Positions 1 through 9,603 of a stretch of DNA of 64,000 nucleotides are shown here, piece by piece (position 1 is the stretch's first letter; each line of letters begins with the position of its first letter). The position numbers and the translations under genes are program-made. Location of the stretch: NCBI GenBank assembly GCA_031268335.1, contig JAIRXG010000011.1:62001-126000 (forward strand), read 5' to 3'. This DNA comes from Campylobacteraceae bacterium. Its GTDB lineage: Bacteria > Campylobacterota > Campylobacteria > Campylobacterales > Campylobacteraceae. Under the pieces are notes generated by a model. The model searched no databases. It saw nothing but the letters and a program-made list of their open reading frames with translations, and was not told the origin of the DNA.

Positions 1-240
1 TTTTTCAAGCAGTTTTAATTGTGAATTAAACGGAAAGCCATTTATCGTTACATATATTTTTTTACCCAAACTGTGCGTATAATCGATCGCTTCTTTAAAA
101 CTTTCATATGTAAACTCTTTGCCCGAACGAATACGCAAAGAAAAATGGCTTACACCGCCGTAAACAGCATCTGCACCGTAAGATAAAGCGATTTTTAATT
201 TTTCAAAATTTCCGGCAGGAGATAAAAGTTCCACGCTCAC
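1..240 (-). CDS. Peptidase U32 family protein (YegQ/TrhP-like), N-terminal 80 codons only
   Basis: The reverse strand from 240 to the window edge stays open for exactly 80 codons. It begins V-S-V-E-L-L-S-P-A-G-N, followed by YGADAVYGGVSHFSLR, which is the characteristic N-terminus of the U32 family. Members include collagenase-like PrtC and the tRNA uridine-34 hydroxylation factors TrhP/YegQ. The gene continues beyond base 1, so the C-terminal half and any iron-sulfur cysteines cannot be seen. The start is either GTG at 240-238, whose bases overlap the stop of the upstream gene in a GTGA junction, or GTG two codons later at 234-232. The second would give the more usual 'x-E-L-L-S-P-A-G' start. 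Coupling to the small upstream gene suggests one operon. The family call is strong; the choice between tRNA modification and peptidase is open. Confidence 0.85.
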   Translation of the reverse strand, partial: MSVELLSPAGNFEKLKIALSYGADAVYGGVSHFSLRIRSGKEFTYESFKEAIDYTHSLGKKIYVTINGFPFNSQLKLLEK

Positions 241-629
241 TTTTTACGTCCGATTTTTGAAAGTAATTCTTCCAATTCTTGCTTGATAACATCAATACTA
301 TCGGTGTTATCAAGCTCTAACGATATACCGTTTAAAACTTTATTTATTTTGATTATTTTCGACTTTTTTTGAAATTCCGACACATAATCATTTTGAAAAC
401 TTCTCAAATGTTCTATACATGTATCGGCGTCTGCTTGTATGCTTTCTGCAAACATCAAAAGTTCGTTTGCGTCTCTGAGGGCATTTGAAAATTGCTCAAT
501 ATTCGGAAATTTATCGTTTAGAGCTTCAAATAGTTCAGTCTGTTTGTGAGTGAAATTTTCAATGCCGACAGTTACCTCTTTTATAGAACTAAGTTTTTCG
601 CGAATAATATCAAATCTGTTTTGTTCCAT
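237..629 (-). CDS. Small coiled-coil protein of unknown function
   Basis: This gene encodes 130 residues rich in Glu, Lys, Ile and Leu with heptad-like spacing over most of its length, so it is probably largely helical coiled coil. There is no signal peptide, membrane segment or cysteine. The start is ATG at 629-627, preceded on the reverse strand by a good GGAGG ribosome-binding site. The stop codon overlaps the start of the U32-family gene by four bases (GTGA), so the two are very likely cotranscribed and translationally coupled. I do not recognise a family. A scaffold or partner role for the downstream gene is only inference from the coupling. Confidence 0.75.
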   Translation of the reverse strand: MEQNRFDIIREKLSSIKEVTVGIENFTHKQTELFEALNDKFPNIEQFSNALRDANELLMFAESIQADADTCIEHLRSFQNDYVSEFQKKSKIIKINKVLNGISLELDNTDSIDVIKQELEELLSKIGRKK

Positions 630-739
630 AAAAAACTCCTCCGTTACAAAAAATATGCGAGATTATATATAAAATTATATATAATTCAACTTTACATTCA
701 CTATGTATTTTACAAAAAAACGGATTTAGGAAAATATTT

Positions 740-1519
740 ATGATAGCGGATTTACACAATCATACCCCACTTTGCCGCCACGCATACGGAGAACCGCGCG
801 AATACATAAAAAGGGCGTTGGAACTTGGAACAAAATATTTTGGTTTTTCAGACCATGCGCCGATGAATTTTGACAAAGAGTACCGTATGAGTTTTGACGA
901 AATGAAAACTTATGAAAATATGATAAAGGAACTTAAAGAAGAGTTTAAACATAAAATAGAGATACTGTTCGCTTATGAAGTAGATTTTTTAGACAATTTT
1001 ATGGACAAACGCATATTCGTTCAAGAAATCGACTATCTTATAGGTTCGGTTCATTTCCTGAACGAATGGGGTTTTGACAATCCCGAATTTATAGGCACAT
1101 ACAAAGAAAAAAATATAGACGATATTTGGAAAGAGTATTTTAGTGCCATAAAATCTTTGGCAAAAAGCGGACTTTTTGATATTGTCGGGCATTTGGACTT
1201 ATTGAAGATTTTCAAATATTTGCCCAAAACAGATATTCGTATCTTAGCAAAAGAAGCAATGAGGGCGATTAAAGAAAATAATTTGGTTATAGAAATAAAT
1301 AGCGCCGGTTTTAGAAAACCTATATGCGAACAATATCCGTCGGTTGAGCTTTTGCAAATGGCAAATGAGCTTGACATTCCAATAACCTTTTGTTCAGACG
1401 CTCACGAAGTAGAACATGTAGGATATAAAAGCGAGGAGACGATAAAAATTGCAAAAGATTGCGGGTATCGATTTTGCGCTGTTTTTTCTAAAAGAGATAG
1501 GGATTTGATTAATTTTTAA
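740..1519 (+). CDS. hisJ: Histidinol-phosphate phosphatase, PHP family (HisJ-type)
   Basis: This 259-residue protein has all the metal-binding motifs of the PHP phosphoesterase fold: HNH at residues 6-8, SDHA at 37-40, GSVH at 102-105, GHLD at 150-153 and SDAH at 219-222. That set and the length match HisJ/HisK-type histidinol phosphatases, which remove the phosphate from L-histidinol phosphate in the second-last stage of histidine synthesis using a metal centre in the cytoplasm. The start at 740 follows an AGGA site at about 727-730. It stands alone upstream of glnA rather than in a his operon. hisG and hisZ lie elsewhere in the window, so the pathway genes are scattered. A generic PHP phosphoesterase is the alternative. 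Confidence 0.85.
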   Translation: MIADLHNHTPLCRHAYGEPREYIKRALELGTKYFGFSDHAPMNFDKEYRMSFDEMKTYENMIKELKEEFKHKIEILFAYEVDFLDNFMDKRIFVQEIDYLIGSVHFLNEWGFDNPEFIGTYKEKNIDDIWKEYFSAIKSLAKSGLFDIVGHLDLLKIFKYLPKTDIRILAKEAMRAIKENNLVIEINSAGFRKPICEQYPSVELLQMANELDIPITFCSDAHEVEHVGYKSEETIKIAKDCGYRFCAVFSKRDRDLINF

Positions 1520-1555
1520 TCAGTTCGATTCAAAAAATTCGTACCGATTATAAAG

Positions 1556-1561
1556 TATAAT
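1556..1561 (+). promoter_or_regulatory. Probable -10 element of the glnA promoter
   Basis: A perfect TATAAT lies 29 bases before the glnA start codon in an AT-rich stretch. It would start transcription near 1568 and leave a leader of about 20 bases with an AAGGAG site at 1578-1583. No clear -35 element is seen, which is normal for sigma-70 promoters in Campylobacterota. Confidence 0.55.
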
Positions 1562-1589
1562 TTTATGAAAATTTTTCAAGGAGTTTTTT

Positions 1590-3017
1590 ATGGGCAAATT
1601 TGTGAACAACGCGGAAGAATTTTTCGCGTTTTGCAAAAAACATGAAGTGAAATTTGTAGATTTTAGATTTACGGATATGAAAGGTGCTTGGCATCATTTA
1701 ACATATACTATGAACGCCGTTGATGAAACATCTATCAAAGGTATTCCTTTCGACGGTTCTTCTATTGAAGCTTGGCAACCTATTAATAAATCGGACATGC
1801 TTTTGATTCCTGATGTTCCTACTGCATTTTTGGATCCTTTCACGGCGGATTCTACCATAGTGGTATTTTGCGACGTATATGACATATACAAAGAAGAGTT
1901 GTATGAAAAATGCCCGCGAAGTATTGCTAAAAAAGCGCTCGAATATTTACAAAAATCGGGTATAGGCGATATAGCATACTTCGGACCCGAAAATGAATTT
2001 TTTGTATTTGACGATGTAAAAATAAGAGACGATATTAATTGCGGATATTATGAAGTTGACTCCGAAGAGGGTTCATGGAATAGTTCCACTAACTACAAAG
2101 ACGGCTACAATACTGGTCATAGACCGGGCATCAAAGGTGGTTATTTCCCGGTTCAACCGATAGATTCCATGGTTGATTTGAGAGCTGAGATGGTGCAAAT
2201 TTTAAACCAAATCGGTCTTGAAACTTTCGTTCTTCACCATGAAGTTGCGCAAGCTCAAGGTGAAATCGGCGTAAAATTCGGTTCTTTGATTGAAGCTGCC
2301 GATAATGTTCAAAAATACAAATATGTAGTTAAAATGGTTGCTCATCTAAACGGCAAAACGGCGACTTTTATGCCAAAACCGCTTTATGGAGATAACGGCA
2401 GCGGTATGCATGTACACCAATCTATATGGAAAGATGATAAAAATCTATTTTACAAAAAAGATGCTTACGGCAGTTTGAGCGATCTTGCCCGTTATTACAT
2501 AGGCGGCGTTTTATCACATGCTAGAAGCGTTGCGGCATTTACAAATCCATCGACAAACTCTTATAAGAGATTGATTCCCGGTTTCGAAGCTCCGTCAATA
2601 TTAACATTTTCATCTCAAAATAGATCTGCTTCATGTCGCATTCCTTACGGTGCAGGCGAAAAATCCGTACGCGCAGAAATGAGATTTCCAGATTCTTCTT
2701 CTTGCCCATATTTAGCATTTGCCGCTATGTTATTGGCTGGACTTGACGGAATTAAAAATAAAATCGAACCCGTGGGTCCTATGGACGAAGATTTATTTGA
2801 ATTAACATTAGATGAAATACGCGAAAAGGGCATAGAGCAAATGCCACATACCTTAAGGGGTTCTCTTGAAGCTTTAATTCGCGATAATAACTATCTAAAA
2901 CCTGTTATGACGGATGAGTTTATACAAACGTATCAACATTACAAATTTTCCACTCAAGTATGGCCTTATGAGGCTCGTCCTACAGCATTCGAATTTAAAA
3001 CAACTTACTCTTGCTAA
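1590..3017 (+). CDS. glnA: Glutamine synthetase, type I
   Basis: Glutamine synthetase condenses glutamate and ammonia with ATP and is the main route of ammonia assimilation. The 475-residue length fits a GSI subunit. Signature stretches are visible in order: DGSSIEAW near 50, the [11 protein letters not shown] region, [25 protein letters not shown] and the glutamate-containing [16 protein letters not shown] near 370. The short loop that in enterobacteria carries the adenylylated tyrosine (NLYDLP) reads D-L-F-E-L here, with Phe at residue 403 (codon at 2796-2798). The enzyme therefore cannot be adenylylated there, as is known for Helicobacter pylori GS. A strong AAGGAG site and TATAAT box precede it and a hairpin follows, so it is probably transcribed alone. 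Confidence 0.98.
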   Translation: MGKFVNNAEEFFAFCKKHEVKFVDFRFTDMKGAWHHLTYTMNAVDETSIKGIPFDGSSIEAWQPINKSDMLLIPDVPTAFLDPFTADSTIVVFCDVYDIYKEELYEKCPRSIAKKALEYLQKSGIGDIAYFGPENEFFVFDDVKIRDDINCGYYEVDSEEGSWNSSTNYKDGYNTGHRPGIKGGYFPVQPIDSMVDLRAEMVQILNQIGLETFVLHHEVAQAQGEIGVKFGSLIEAADNVQKYKYVVKMVAHLNGKTATFMPKPLYGDNGSGMHVHQSIWKDDKNLFYKKDAYGSLSDLARYYIGGVLSHARSVAAFTNPSTNSYKRLIPGFEAPSILTFSSQNRSASCRIPYGAGEKSVRAEMRFPDSSSCPYLAFAAMLLAGLDGIKNKIEPVGPMDEDLFELTLDEIREKGIEQMPHTLRGSLEALIRDNNYLKPVMTDEFIQTYQHYKFSTQVWPYEARPTAFEFKTTYSC

Positions 3018-3021
3018 AATA

Positions 3022-3057
3022 GAGGCTTTCCGAAACTTATTAAAGTTTCGGATCCTC
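3022..3057 (+). terminator. Hairpin after glnA
   Basis: A perfect 10-bp stem (3029-3038 with 3043-3052) with the loop ATTA follows the glnA stop by 11 bases. GAGG at 3022-3025 and CCTC at 3054-3057 extend it after small internal loops. No T-run follows, so it may be a weak terminator or an mRNA 3'-end stabiliser rather than a classical intrinsic terminator. Confidence 0.5.
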
Positions 3058-3252
3058 CGAACAACGCCTTAAAGAATTTTTTAATCCAACTTTTAATAGA
3101 ATAACTATGAAATTATGATAAAATTATATGTATATAAGATATATAGAGATTATATTCTGTATTTTATATTATTTTTCAAGTGAAAAGTCATTTTAATTGA
3201 CTTTAGATTATTTTTAAAATTTCAAGATTTGTTTAATCTATTATAAGATAGA

Positions 3253-4239
3253 ATGACAAATTATATCTATATTAAGGGAATTGCCTTGATTTTATACGAT
3301 AAAGATGCCAAATTTCTTGGAGTTAGTGCTGATATTTTATCAGTTTTAGGTTACGAAGATATAAATGCTTTTATGACATACAACAATGATGTTGCGGATC
3401 TTTTCGTAAATAGACAAGGATATGTGCATAAATTTGATAATTTTTCTTGGATTAGCTACGTTTTAAACGGCAGCTTGTCAAACAAAAACGTAATAATCAA
3501 AACTAGAAATAGCAACGAAATTGAAGCGTCAATATCTATAACGGAACTGTTTTTGCATGAAAAAGATGATAAGTGTTATCTCGTTTCTCTGAATAATATT
3601 CGCCAAATTTTTAATGATACGAGCAAAAACGATGACTTGAACAATAAGCAGCCAATATTTAAAATAGATGGCGGCAATGAGGCGAAAGAGTCGATTTTCG
3701 CAGAACAACAAACTCATATTGACAGCGTTGTAACAACCGACGATTCGGATAATAAAATATCTTTTATATTTAATAAAGAGGATTTGAAGCCTACTGTTTC
3801 TGCAACCAGCGAAACCCTCTTAAATACGGAAAACTTAAAAAATACGGCAACTGCGGAAAATACTGCGGCAACAGCTGTGCGACAAACTCAAACAATCAAT
3901 CAAAACACCAATACTTTTGAGATAAAAATAGATACTCAAGAGATATCAGACCTTCTTGGTATAGATAAACTAGATATTATTGAATATTTAAAAGAATATG
4001 TAGCTTATTTGGATGCGAATTTAAGCCAATTACAAGAACTTTATAAAAACGGCAATATATCACAAGCAAAACGTATAGCTATAAATCTGATAGGAATTGG
4101 CAGCAATTTAAGATCAAAAGAGTTAGTCCAAACGTTGCAAAAACTATTGTCTGTAGGTAGTAATGTGAATAATTTATCAATATTGCAAGAGATAGAAACA
4201 GTTGTTTTTGCTTTTAAGCAATCGGTTTCAAAATTATAA
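3253..4239 (+). CDS. PAS-like sensor protein with a degenerate HPt domain
   Basis: The 328-residue protein has three parts. An N-terminal PAS-like fold covers about residues 1-118 (LYDKDAKFLGVSADILSVLGY). A low-complexity Thr/Asn/Ala-rich linker covers about 120-220. The C-terminal helical domain (about 225-328) has the size and 'L-x-G-x-G-S-N-L' pattern of a histidine phosphotransfer domain. The position aligned with the phospho-accepting histidine reads AINLIGIGSN, with no His, so it probably cannot carry phosphate. It lies 25 bases upstream of the large hybrid kinase and looks cotranscribed with it. The start at 3253 lacks a clear ribosome-binding site; TTG at 3286 follows AAGGGA by six bases and is a reasonable alternative. 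Function as an adaptor for the kinase is inference. Confidence 0.6.
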   Translation: MTNYIYIKGIALILYDKDAKFLGVSADILSVLGYEDINAFMTYNNDVADLFVNRQGYVHKFDNFSWISYVLNGSLSNKNVIIKTRNSNEIEASISITELFLHEKDDKCYLVSLNNIRQIFNDTSKNDDLNNKQPIFKIDGGNEAKESIFAEQQTHIDSVVTTDDSDNKISFIFNKEDLKPTVSATSETLLNTENLKNTATAENTAATAVRQTQTINQNTNTFEIKIDTQEISDLLGIDKLDIIEYLKEYVAYLDANLSQLQELYKNGNISQAKRIAINLIGIGSNLRSKELVQTLQKLLSVGSNVNNLSILQEIETVVFAFKQSVSKL

Positions 4240-4264
4240 TTTTCAATAAAGGATAAAAAGCAGA

Positions 4265-7200
4265 ATGTTTAATATCAAAACAGGAAGCATGCTAAAGCTA
4301 ATAAGTAGATTTCCCTTATTAATTTTGTTTGTAGTTTCATCATACTATCTATACCTATCATTTAACGATTATCAGAATATAAGCAATTTTAAGGAAAAAA
4401 ATTCACAAATCGTAACGCTTAATAAGCTATCAATCGAGATCGCTGCGGAAAGAGACTTGACGAATACATTTATAGGAAGTTCGGGCATCATATCAGATAC
4501 ACTTGAAGGGCAGCGCAGCTTAACAAATGAAGCGTACGGATTATTTTATAGAGATTATACTGGCGGTAGACATGTAGCAAGTGCAAGAATTAAACAAGTA
4601 ATTGATTTGTTATCTCAATTATCAAGCAAAAGAGAAGCTATTGATAAACTTGAGATTGATGCAAATGACATTTTCTTTAACTATTACACAAAAATTAACT
4701 CTTTAATCTTGGATGAATTAAGAGATACGGCATCATCCGTTACTGCAAACAGCAAGATTACCTCTCTTAGCAATGCATTAACTTCCGCATATCACGATAT
4801 AGAGTTTATAGGACAAGAACGCGGATTTATGGCCGGCGTAATCAGCTTATACCAACCTATATCCGAAGAAGCACTTCACACATGGATTGATATCTCAAGC
4901 CAATTAAATACACTCAATACTGTCGGATTGGAACCTAGCGTACAAATGGCAGTGCAAAATATTCTCAATAACAATATAGCTGTACAAATTTACAAAGATA
5001 TAGAGCGTGTCAAGGGTGAAATTATGCAGCAATCATTAAGCGGTGAGTTTTTGATTGATCCTACGCTTTGGTTTATTATGACGACACAAAAAATCAATAC
5101 AATGATGGATGCTTCGGAAAGACTCAGAAGAGCGCTTAACAGCGAAATAGATAACTATAGTCAATTCAACATTGTAAGATTTGCGATTTCAGCTACTATT
5201 TGGGTTACATCTTTGATTTTATTGCTATCAGGTTTTATATACAGCAGAAAATTTAATAATAACGTCAAAGAATTAGGCAATGTGTTTGCTAAAGTTGAGG
5301 ATTTGGCAGGAAGTCAAAGTCGTCTTGATTTAGATACTGCCGAAGATATGGGTAAAGCTTATAAAATTATCAATCAAGCTCTCATAAATATAGCCGAAGA
5401 GAAAAGACGCGCCGAAGAGGCAAGCGCTGCAAAAAGTATATTTTTAGCAAATATGTCTCATGAGATTAGAACTCCGCTTAATGGAATTATCGGATTTACG
5501 GATTTACTCAAAAATACAGACCTTGACGGCGAAAAGCTGGAATTTGTGGAAGTTATAGAAAAAAGTTCTGAAAATTTATTGACGATTATCAACAATGTTC
5601 TCGACCTTTCAAAAATTGAAAGCAATAAAGTTGAGCTTGATGAAATTCCTTTCTTGCCTATACAAGAATTTGAAAATGCCATAGAAGTTTACGGACCAAA
5701 AGCTGCTGAAAAAAATATTCAACTATCCGCTTATATTGACCCCGGATTGACAAATTATCTCAAAGGCGATATTACAAAAATAAAAGAAGTTTTGATTAAC
5801 CTTATGAGTAACGCTATAAAATTTACAGCTCAAAACGGCTCAATTATAGTTTCAATCATCAAATTAGAATCTTTAGATAAAGGTCATGCGAGAATAAATT
5901 TCAGCGTAGAAGATAATGGTATAGGCATACCAAAATCAAAAATGCAAGACATATTCAATGCTTTTTCACAAGCCGACTCAACCATAACCAGAAAATACGG
6001 CGGAACCGGTCTTGGACTTACAATTTCATCTAAATTTGTAGCTATGATGAATGGTAAACTTGAAGTTGAAAGCAGCGAAGATAAAGGTAGTAAATTTTTC
6101 TTCACATTAGATTTTATTGAAACTCCTTCGAGCGAGCCGATATTATATAATAAATATCCGTATTATAGATTTGCAATGTTCACAAAACCAAACAATGTTA
6201 AAGTTCATGAAAAATTCCTCAAATCATATTTCCAATATTTTGGTTCTCAAGTTGTATTTTATTCATCATTTGACGAATTGAAAAAGCTTGTATACGATGC
6301 TAGTATAAATTCAATCTTTTTTGACCTTGAAAATGTAAGCGAAGATGAATTACAACAATATAAAAAAATGCAATTGCCTATAATTATAGCGATGAAACCG
6401 TCTCAGCAAAAAAGATTTGAGGAACTCAATACAAAATATATAACATCTATCTTTGAACCGATTAATATCAGTAAGATAGTAAAATCACTGGAACAAAAAA
6501 AGGATATTTTACCGCAAGAAGAGCAAAAAGCCAAACCGCAGCCGGAACAAGTTAACACAACTGTTGAATCATACCCGTACGCAAGAGGCGAGTTTATTAC
6601 GGTTTTGGATACGTCAAAACTTGATAATACCACAAACATATCTCTTATTGAGCCGATTCACGATAGGTCGTTTATATCTAAATTGGATGAGCCTAAAATA
6701 TCTTTTAAAGATTTTGCCGACGAAACAACAGAAGTTGAAGAAAAAAGAGAGGCTATTATTCCGATTATATCTTCTAATGAAACAAACGATCAAATGCCAA
6801 CCATAGACTTTATAGACAAAGATATTAAAACTGAAGAAAAAGTGGAAATTGCTCCGACTATATTTGCGGATGAAAAAGATAATAAAGCGCCTATTAACAT
6901 TAATACACCACATGTAGTAGAAAATGTAACTACTTATATGAAACCTTTGATTGAACCTACTGTAGCCGCATCTGAAAATATTATACAAAATACTGTAGCT
7001 GCAACTGTCTTCAATACATCAAGCGCTGCCCAGACAAATGTCGCGTCAACATCAACAAAACAACAAGGAACAGGTACTATGTTTAATGCAAAAGTTTTAG
7101 TCGCAGAAGATAATGAGATAAATCAAAAACTCATAAAACGTGCGCTTGAAGATATAGGACTTACGGTTACGATAGTTCAAAATGGATTGCTTGCCGTTGA

Positions 7201-7963
7201 AAAAACAAAAGAAGAAAAGTTTGATATGGTATTTATGGATATTGCTATGCCTGTCATGGATGGCGTTGAAGCAACTCATCAAATCATAAAATATGAAAAA
7301 GACAATAACAAATCTCATACCCCAATAGTAGCAGTTACCGCAAATGCGCTTAAGGGCGATAGGGAACGTTTTATGAGCGAAGGCTTAGATGAATACGTAA
7401 CAAAACCGATTAAAAAAGATGCTATTTTAAGAGTTTTAAATATGTTTATCCCTGAAAAAAGCGTGCCTGATCCAAAAGTAGAACAAGCTATTGAGAAAAA
7501 ATTTGAATCCATCTTGTCTCACGATGTAGACACTAGTCAAAATGTTCAAACACAAATAACCGCTCCAAAAATAGATATCATTCAACCTGCAACAAAATTT
7601 GACTTAAAAGATGTTTTAGTTTTTAAAAAGACTCAGATTGAGACAAAAATATTTGCACAAGTGATTAGACAATTAAATAATTCGGTAAGCACGGTAAACT
7701 CTATCGAAGAGTTTAAAGACGAACTTAGCAGTTCTCACTTCAGAATTATCATGGCAGACAAAGAAATTGGCGAAGATACGTTAAAAACTATAGTAGATAT
7801 TGTAAAAGAGGCTGAAAAATCGCACAATCGCGGACATATTGCAATAGTTTTATTTTATGATATAGACTCTCCTTCCCAAAATGAGATTATGAGCTTTGAC
7901 GAAGCAAGAAGAAATGTGATTAGCAAGCAATCGCTAAAGTCACTTATAGCTAAATATGCGTAA
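4265..7963 (+). CDS. Membrane hybrid histidine kinase with NIT-like sensor and several receiver domains
   Basis: This 1232-residue protein has a membrane segment at about 14-32, a periplasmic all-helical region resembling the nitrate/nitrite-sensing NIT fold ([13 protein letters not shown] near 60, [10 protein letters not shown] near 190), and a second membrane segment at about 304-326. The kinase core follows, with H-box [12 protein letters not shown] near 395-406, N-box near 514, DNGIGIP near 551 and [10 protein letters not shown] near 580. A domain at about 632-745 has receiver-like size but no acidic triad. A long acidic linker follows, then a full receiver ([11 protein letters not shown], phospho-Asp at about 992, KP near 1040), then a second receiver-like domain at the C-terminus without the conserved residues. 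It is the middle gene of the 3253-8355 operon. The sensed ligand is unknown. Confidence 0.85.
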   Translation: MFNIKTGSMLKLISRFPLLILFVVSSYYLYLSFNDYQNISNFKEKNSQIVTLNKLSIEIAAERDLTNTFIGSSGIISDTLEGQRSLTNEAYGLFYRDYTGGRHVASARIKQVIDLLSQLSSKREAIDKLEIDANDIFFNYYTKINSLILDELRDTASSVTANSKITSLSNALTSAYHDIEFIGQERGFMAGVISLYQPISEEALHTWIDISSQLNTLNTVGLEPSVQMAVQNILNNNIAVQIYKDIERVKGEIMQQSLSGEFLIDPTLWFIMTTQKINTMMDASERLRRALNSEIDNYSQFNIVRFAISATIWVTSLILLLSGFIYSRKFNNNVKELGNVFAKVEDLAGSQSRLDLDTAEDMGKAYKIINQALINIAEEKRRAEEASAAKSIFLANMSHEIRTPLNGIIGFTDLLKNTDLDGEKLEFVEVIEKSSENLLTIINNVLDLSKIESNKVELDEIPFLPIQEFENAIEVYGPKAAEKNIQLSAYIDPGLTNYLKGDITKIKEVLINLMSNAIKFTAQNGSIIVSIIKLESLDKGHARINFSVEDNGIGIPKSKMQDIFNAFSQADSTITRKYGGTGLGLTISSKFVAMMNGKLEVESSEDKGSKFFFTLDFIETPSSEPILYNKYPYYRFAMFTKPNNVKVHEKFLKSYFQYFGSQVVFYSSFDELKKLVYDASINSIFFDLENVSEDELQQYKKMQLPIIIAMKPSQQKRFEELNTKYITSIFEPINISKIVKSLEQKKDILPQEEQKAKPQPEQVNTTVESYPYARGEFITVLDTSKLDNTTNISLIEPIHDRSFISKLDEPKISFKDFADETTEVEEKREAIIPIISSNETNDQMPTIDFIDKDIKTEEKVEIAPTIFADEKDNKAPININTPHVVENVTTYMKPLIEPTVAASENIIQNTVAATVFNTSSAAQTNVASTSTKQQGTGTMFNAKVLVAEDNEINQKLIKRALEDIGLTVTIVQNGLLAVEKTKEEKFDMVFMDIAMPVMDGVEATHQIIKYEKDNNKSHTPIVAVTANALKGDRERFMSEGLDEYVTKPIKKDAILRVLNMFIPEKSVPDPKVEQAIEKKFESILSHDVDTSQNVQTQITAPKIDIIQPATKFDLKDVLVFKKTQIETKIFAQVIRQLNNSVSTVNSIEEFKDELSSSHFRIIMADKEIGEDTLKTIVDIVKEAEKSHNRGHIAIVLFYDIDSPSQNEIMSFDEARRNVISKQSLKSLIAKYA

Positions 7964-7971
7964 GGGATATC

Positions 7972-8355
7972 ATGGCAAAAAGACTTAAAATTTTGTCCGT
8001 AGATGACGATTTTATAAATTTAAAATTAGTCAATACTATGTTGAAAAAGAATCCGAATGTTGCCGAAGTGCTTGAGGCAAAAAATGGAGTCGAGGCATTA
8101 GATGTCCTAAAAAAAACGCCTAATGTGGACATGATTTTACTTGACATCAAAATGCCTATAATGGATGGAATAGAGTTTCTAATAACGATTCATTCCATTC
8201 AAGAATTAAAAAATATTCCTATTATCGTTTTGACAACAGACGATACAAGAAAATATGAAGCTTTAGAAAAAGGCGCTCATGACTTTTTGATTAAACCGAT
8301 AAGAGAGCATGAGCTTTTTGAAAAAGTTCAGAAAATAACGCAACTATTCGGCTAA
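7972..8355 (+). CDS. Single-domain response regulator (receiver only)
   Basis: This 127-residue protein is a lone CheY-type receiver. The acidic pocket is D11-D12-D13, the phospho-acceptor is D58 in LLDIKMPIMDG, the switch threonines are T88/T89 and the lysine is K108 in IKP. There is no output domain, so it must act by protein contact or as a phosphate relay or sink. It starts eight bases after the hybrid kinase stop with an AAGGGAT site and is evidently the last gene of that operon. The natural partner is the kinase; flagellar or chemotaxis control is another possibility for this type. Its end overlaps the convergent hisG stop by four bases. Confidence 0.85.
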   Translation: MAKRLKILSVDDDFINLKLVNTMLKKNPNVAEVLEAKNGVEALDVLKKTPNVDMILLDIKMPIMDGIEFLITIHSIQELKNIPIIVLTTDDTRKYEALEKGAHDFLIKPIREHELFEKVQKITQLFG

Positions 8356-8963
8356 TATATAATTCTTTTGATATTTGCATAAAGCGCAAGTATTTCTTCT
8401 TTTTTTACCATAAAACTATTTTTATTGCAAACTAAATGTGCGGACGAATATGAAATAGTCTCTGCAATTTCAAGTCCATTTTGTTTCATAGTGCTTCCCG
8501 TTTCCACCAAATCTACGATAGCATCGGAAAGCCCTACAAGAGGCGCTAACTCGATAGAACCGTAAAGTTTTATAATATTAACGGGAATGGCTTTTGAGGA
8601 AAAATATTTTCTTGTTATATTTTCCATTTTTGTTGCAATTTTAATTTCAGGCAATGAAAGATCAAGTTTTCTGTTTTTCGGCACACCTATGCAAACTCTG
8701 CATTTGCCCACTCCCAAATCAAGAAGCCTTGTCAAATTTGACTCCTGCTCTTCCAACACATCAAGTCCAACTACGCCAACGTCGGCAGCTTGATGTAGAA
8801 CATAAGCGGGAACGTCTTGACTTCTAACAAGCAAAAACTTAAAATCATCTACATGCAGGATAAGCTTTCTATCATCAAATATAAATGGTTTTTTAAAAAT
8901 TTTTTCAAATATTTTCAATGTATCTTCAGCTATTCTTCCTTTGGGAAGAGCGATTGTCAGCAT
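8352..8963 (-). CDS. hisG: ATP phosphoribosyltransferase catalytic subunit, short form
   Basis: HisG joins ATP and PRPP to make phosphoribosyl-ATP, the first committed step of histidine synthesis. The sequence starts MLTIALPKGRI and contains AADVGVVGLDVLEE, the dicarboxylate/PRPP motif DAIVDLVETGSTMKQNGL and no C-terminal regulatory domain. At 203 residues it is the short form, which works only in a complex with HisZ; a hisZ gene is present at 25781. The start follows AAGGAG by about seven bases and lies three bases after the coaX stop, so it belongs to the coaX transcript. No other his gene is adjacent. Confidence 0.96.
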   Translation of the reverse strand: MLTIALPKGRIAEDTLKIFEKIFKKPFIFDDRKLILHVDDFKFLLVRSQDVPAYVLHQAADVGVVGLDVLEEQESNLTRLLDLGVGKCRVCIGVPKNRKLDLSLPEIKIATKMENITRKYFSSKAIPVNIIKLYGSIELAPLVGLSDAIVDLVETGSTMKQNGLEIAETISYSSAHLVCNKNSFMVKKEEILALYANIKRIIY

Positions 8964-8966
8964 ATT

Positions 8967-9599
8967 TTAATCTCCTTGTGAAGCTTTTAAATCATCAAAT
9001 GTTCTTTGAAGAACTTTTAAAATCAACATTTTATCATATATTGCATTTTTAAAAAAACCGGCTAAATATTCGCCGTCTCCACCGCTAAAATATATTTTTC
9101 TATTTTTTGCGCTATTTTTTATTATAAGCTTAATAGATTTTATTATCGCGTAGCTAATAGCATCTTTTGTATTCTGCGGAATTTTATCAAGTTTTATATC
9201 TTTATTGATACCAAGCTGAAGACGAGTTGATATAGATGCGTAAGCGGTATTATAAGCAGTAAGTCCGGGCAAAATATATCCGCCCGCATGTATACCTTTT
9301 TTCATAATATCAACAGTAATAGCACTTCCTGCGTCTACAACCACACCATCGCTTACGGCTTTACATGCACAAATTCTATCTATTCCCATGCTGCGATATT
9401 TTGTATCGAATGTTATATGCGGCTCTAAGTCAAAAAAATTTCTCTTTGCATGTAAAAAGGGTTTTATGCTGTCATTTACGCAAATATAATAAATCTTTTC
9501 ATCAAAAGAGAGCTCTAAAAACTCTTTTACACTCTTTACATGTAGGCGCTCTTTTATTAAAAGATGAGCATTTGTATTGCCAATATCGCAAAATATCAA
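8967..9599 (-). CDS. coaX: Type III pantothenate kinase
   Basis: CoaX phosphorylates pantothenate, the first step of coenzyme A synthesis. It shows the ASKHA-fold phosphate motif DIGNTN at residues 5-10, the substrate motif around GIDRICACKAV, the catalytic DAGSAITVDIM and GGYILPGL downstream. The length of 210 is at the short end of the family, as in other Campylobacterota. The start is TTG at 9599-9597, only four bases after the upstream stop, without a strong ribosome-binding site, which suggests translational coupling to the BamB-like gene. panB, another gene of the same pathway, lies at 42639. Confidence 0.93.
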   Translation of the reverse strand: MIFCDIGNTNAHLLIKERLHVKSVKEFLELSFDEKIYYICVNDSIKPFLHAKRNFFDLEPHITFDTKYRSMGIDRICACKAVSDGVVVDAGSAITVDIMKKGIHAGGYILPGLTAYNTAYASISTRLQLGINKDIKLDKIPQNTKDAISYAIIKSIKLIIKNSAKNRKIYFSGGDGEYLAGFFKNAIYDKMLILKVLQRTFDDLKASQGD

Positions 9600-9603
9600 A
9601 TAT

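Noticed and set aside
546-743. 65-codon frame opposite the coiled-coil gene
   Set aside because: Shadow of the real minus-strand gene with tyrosine/lysine-rich low-complexity sequence.
6614-6988. 124-codon minus-strand frame inside the hybrid kinase gene
   Set aside because: It mirrors the low-complexity linker of the kinase and is rich in Phe/Tyr/Arg as expected for an antisense reading.
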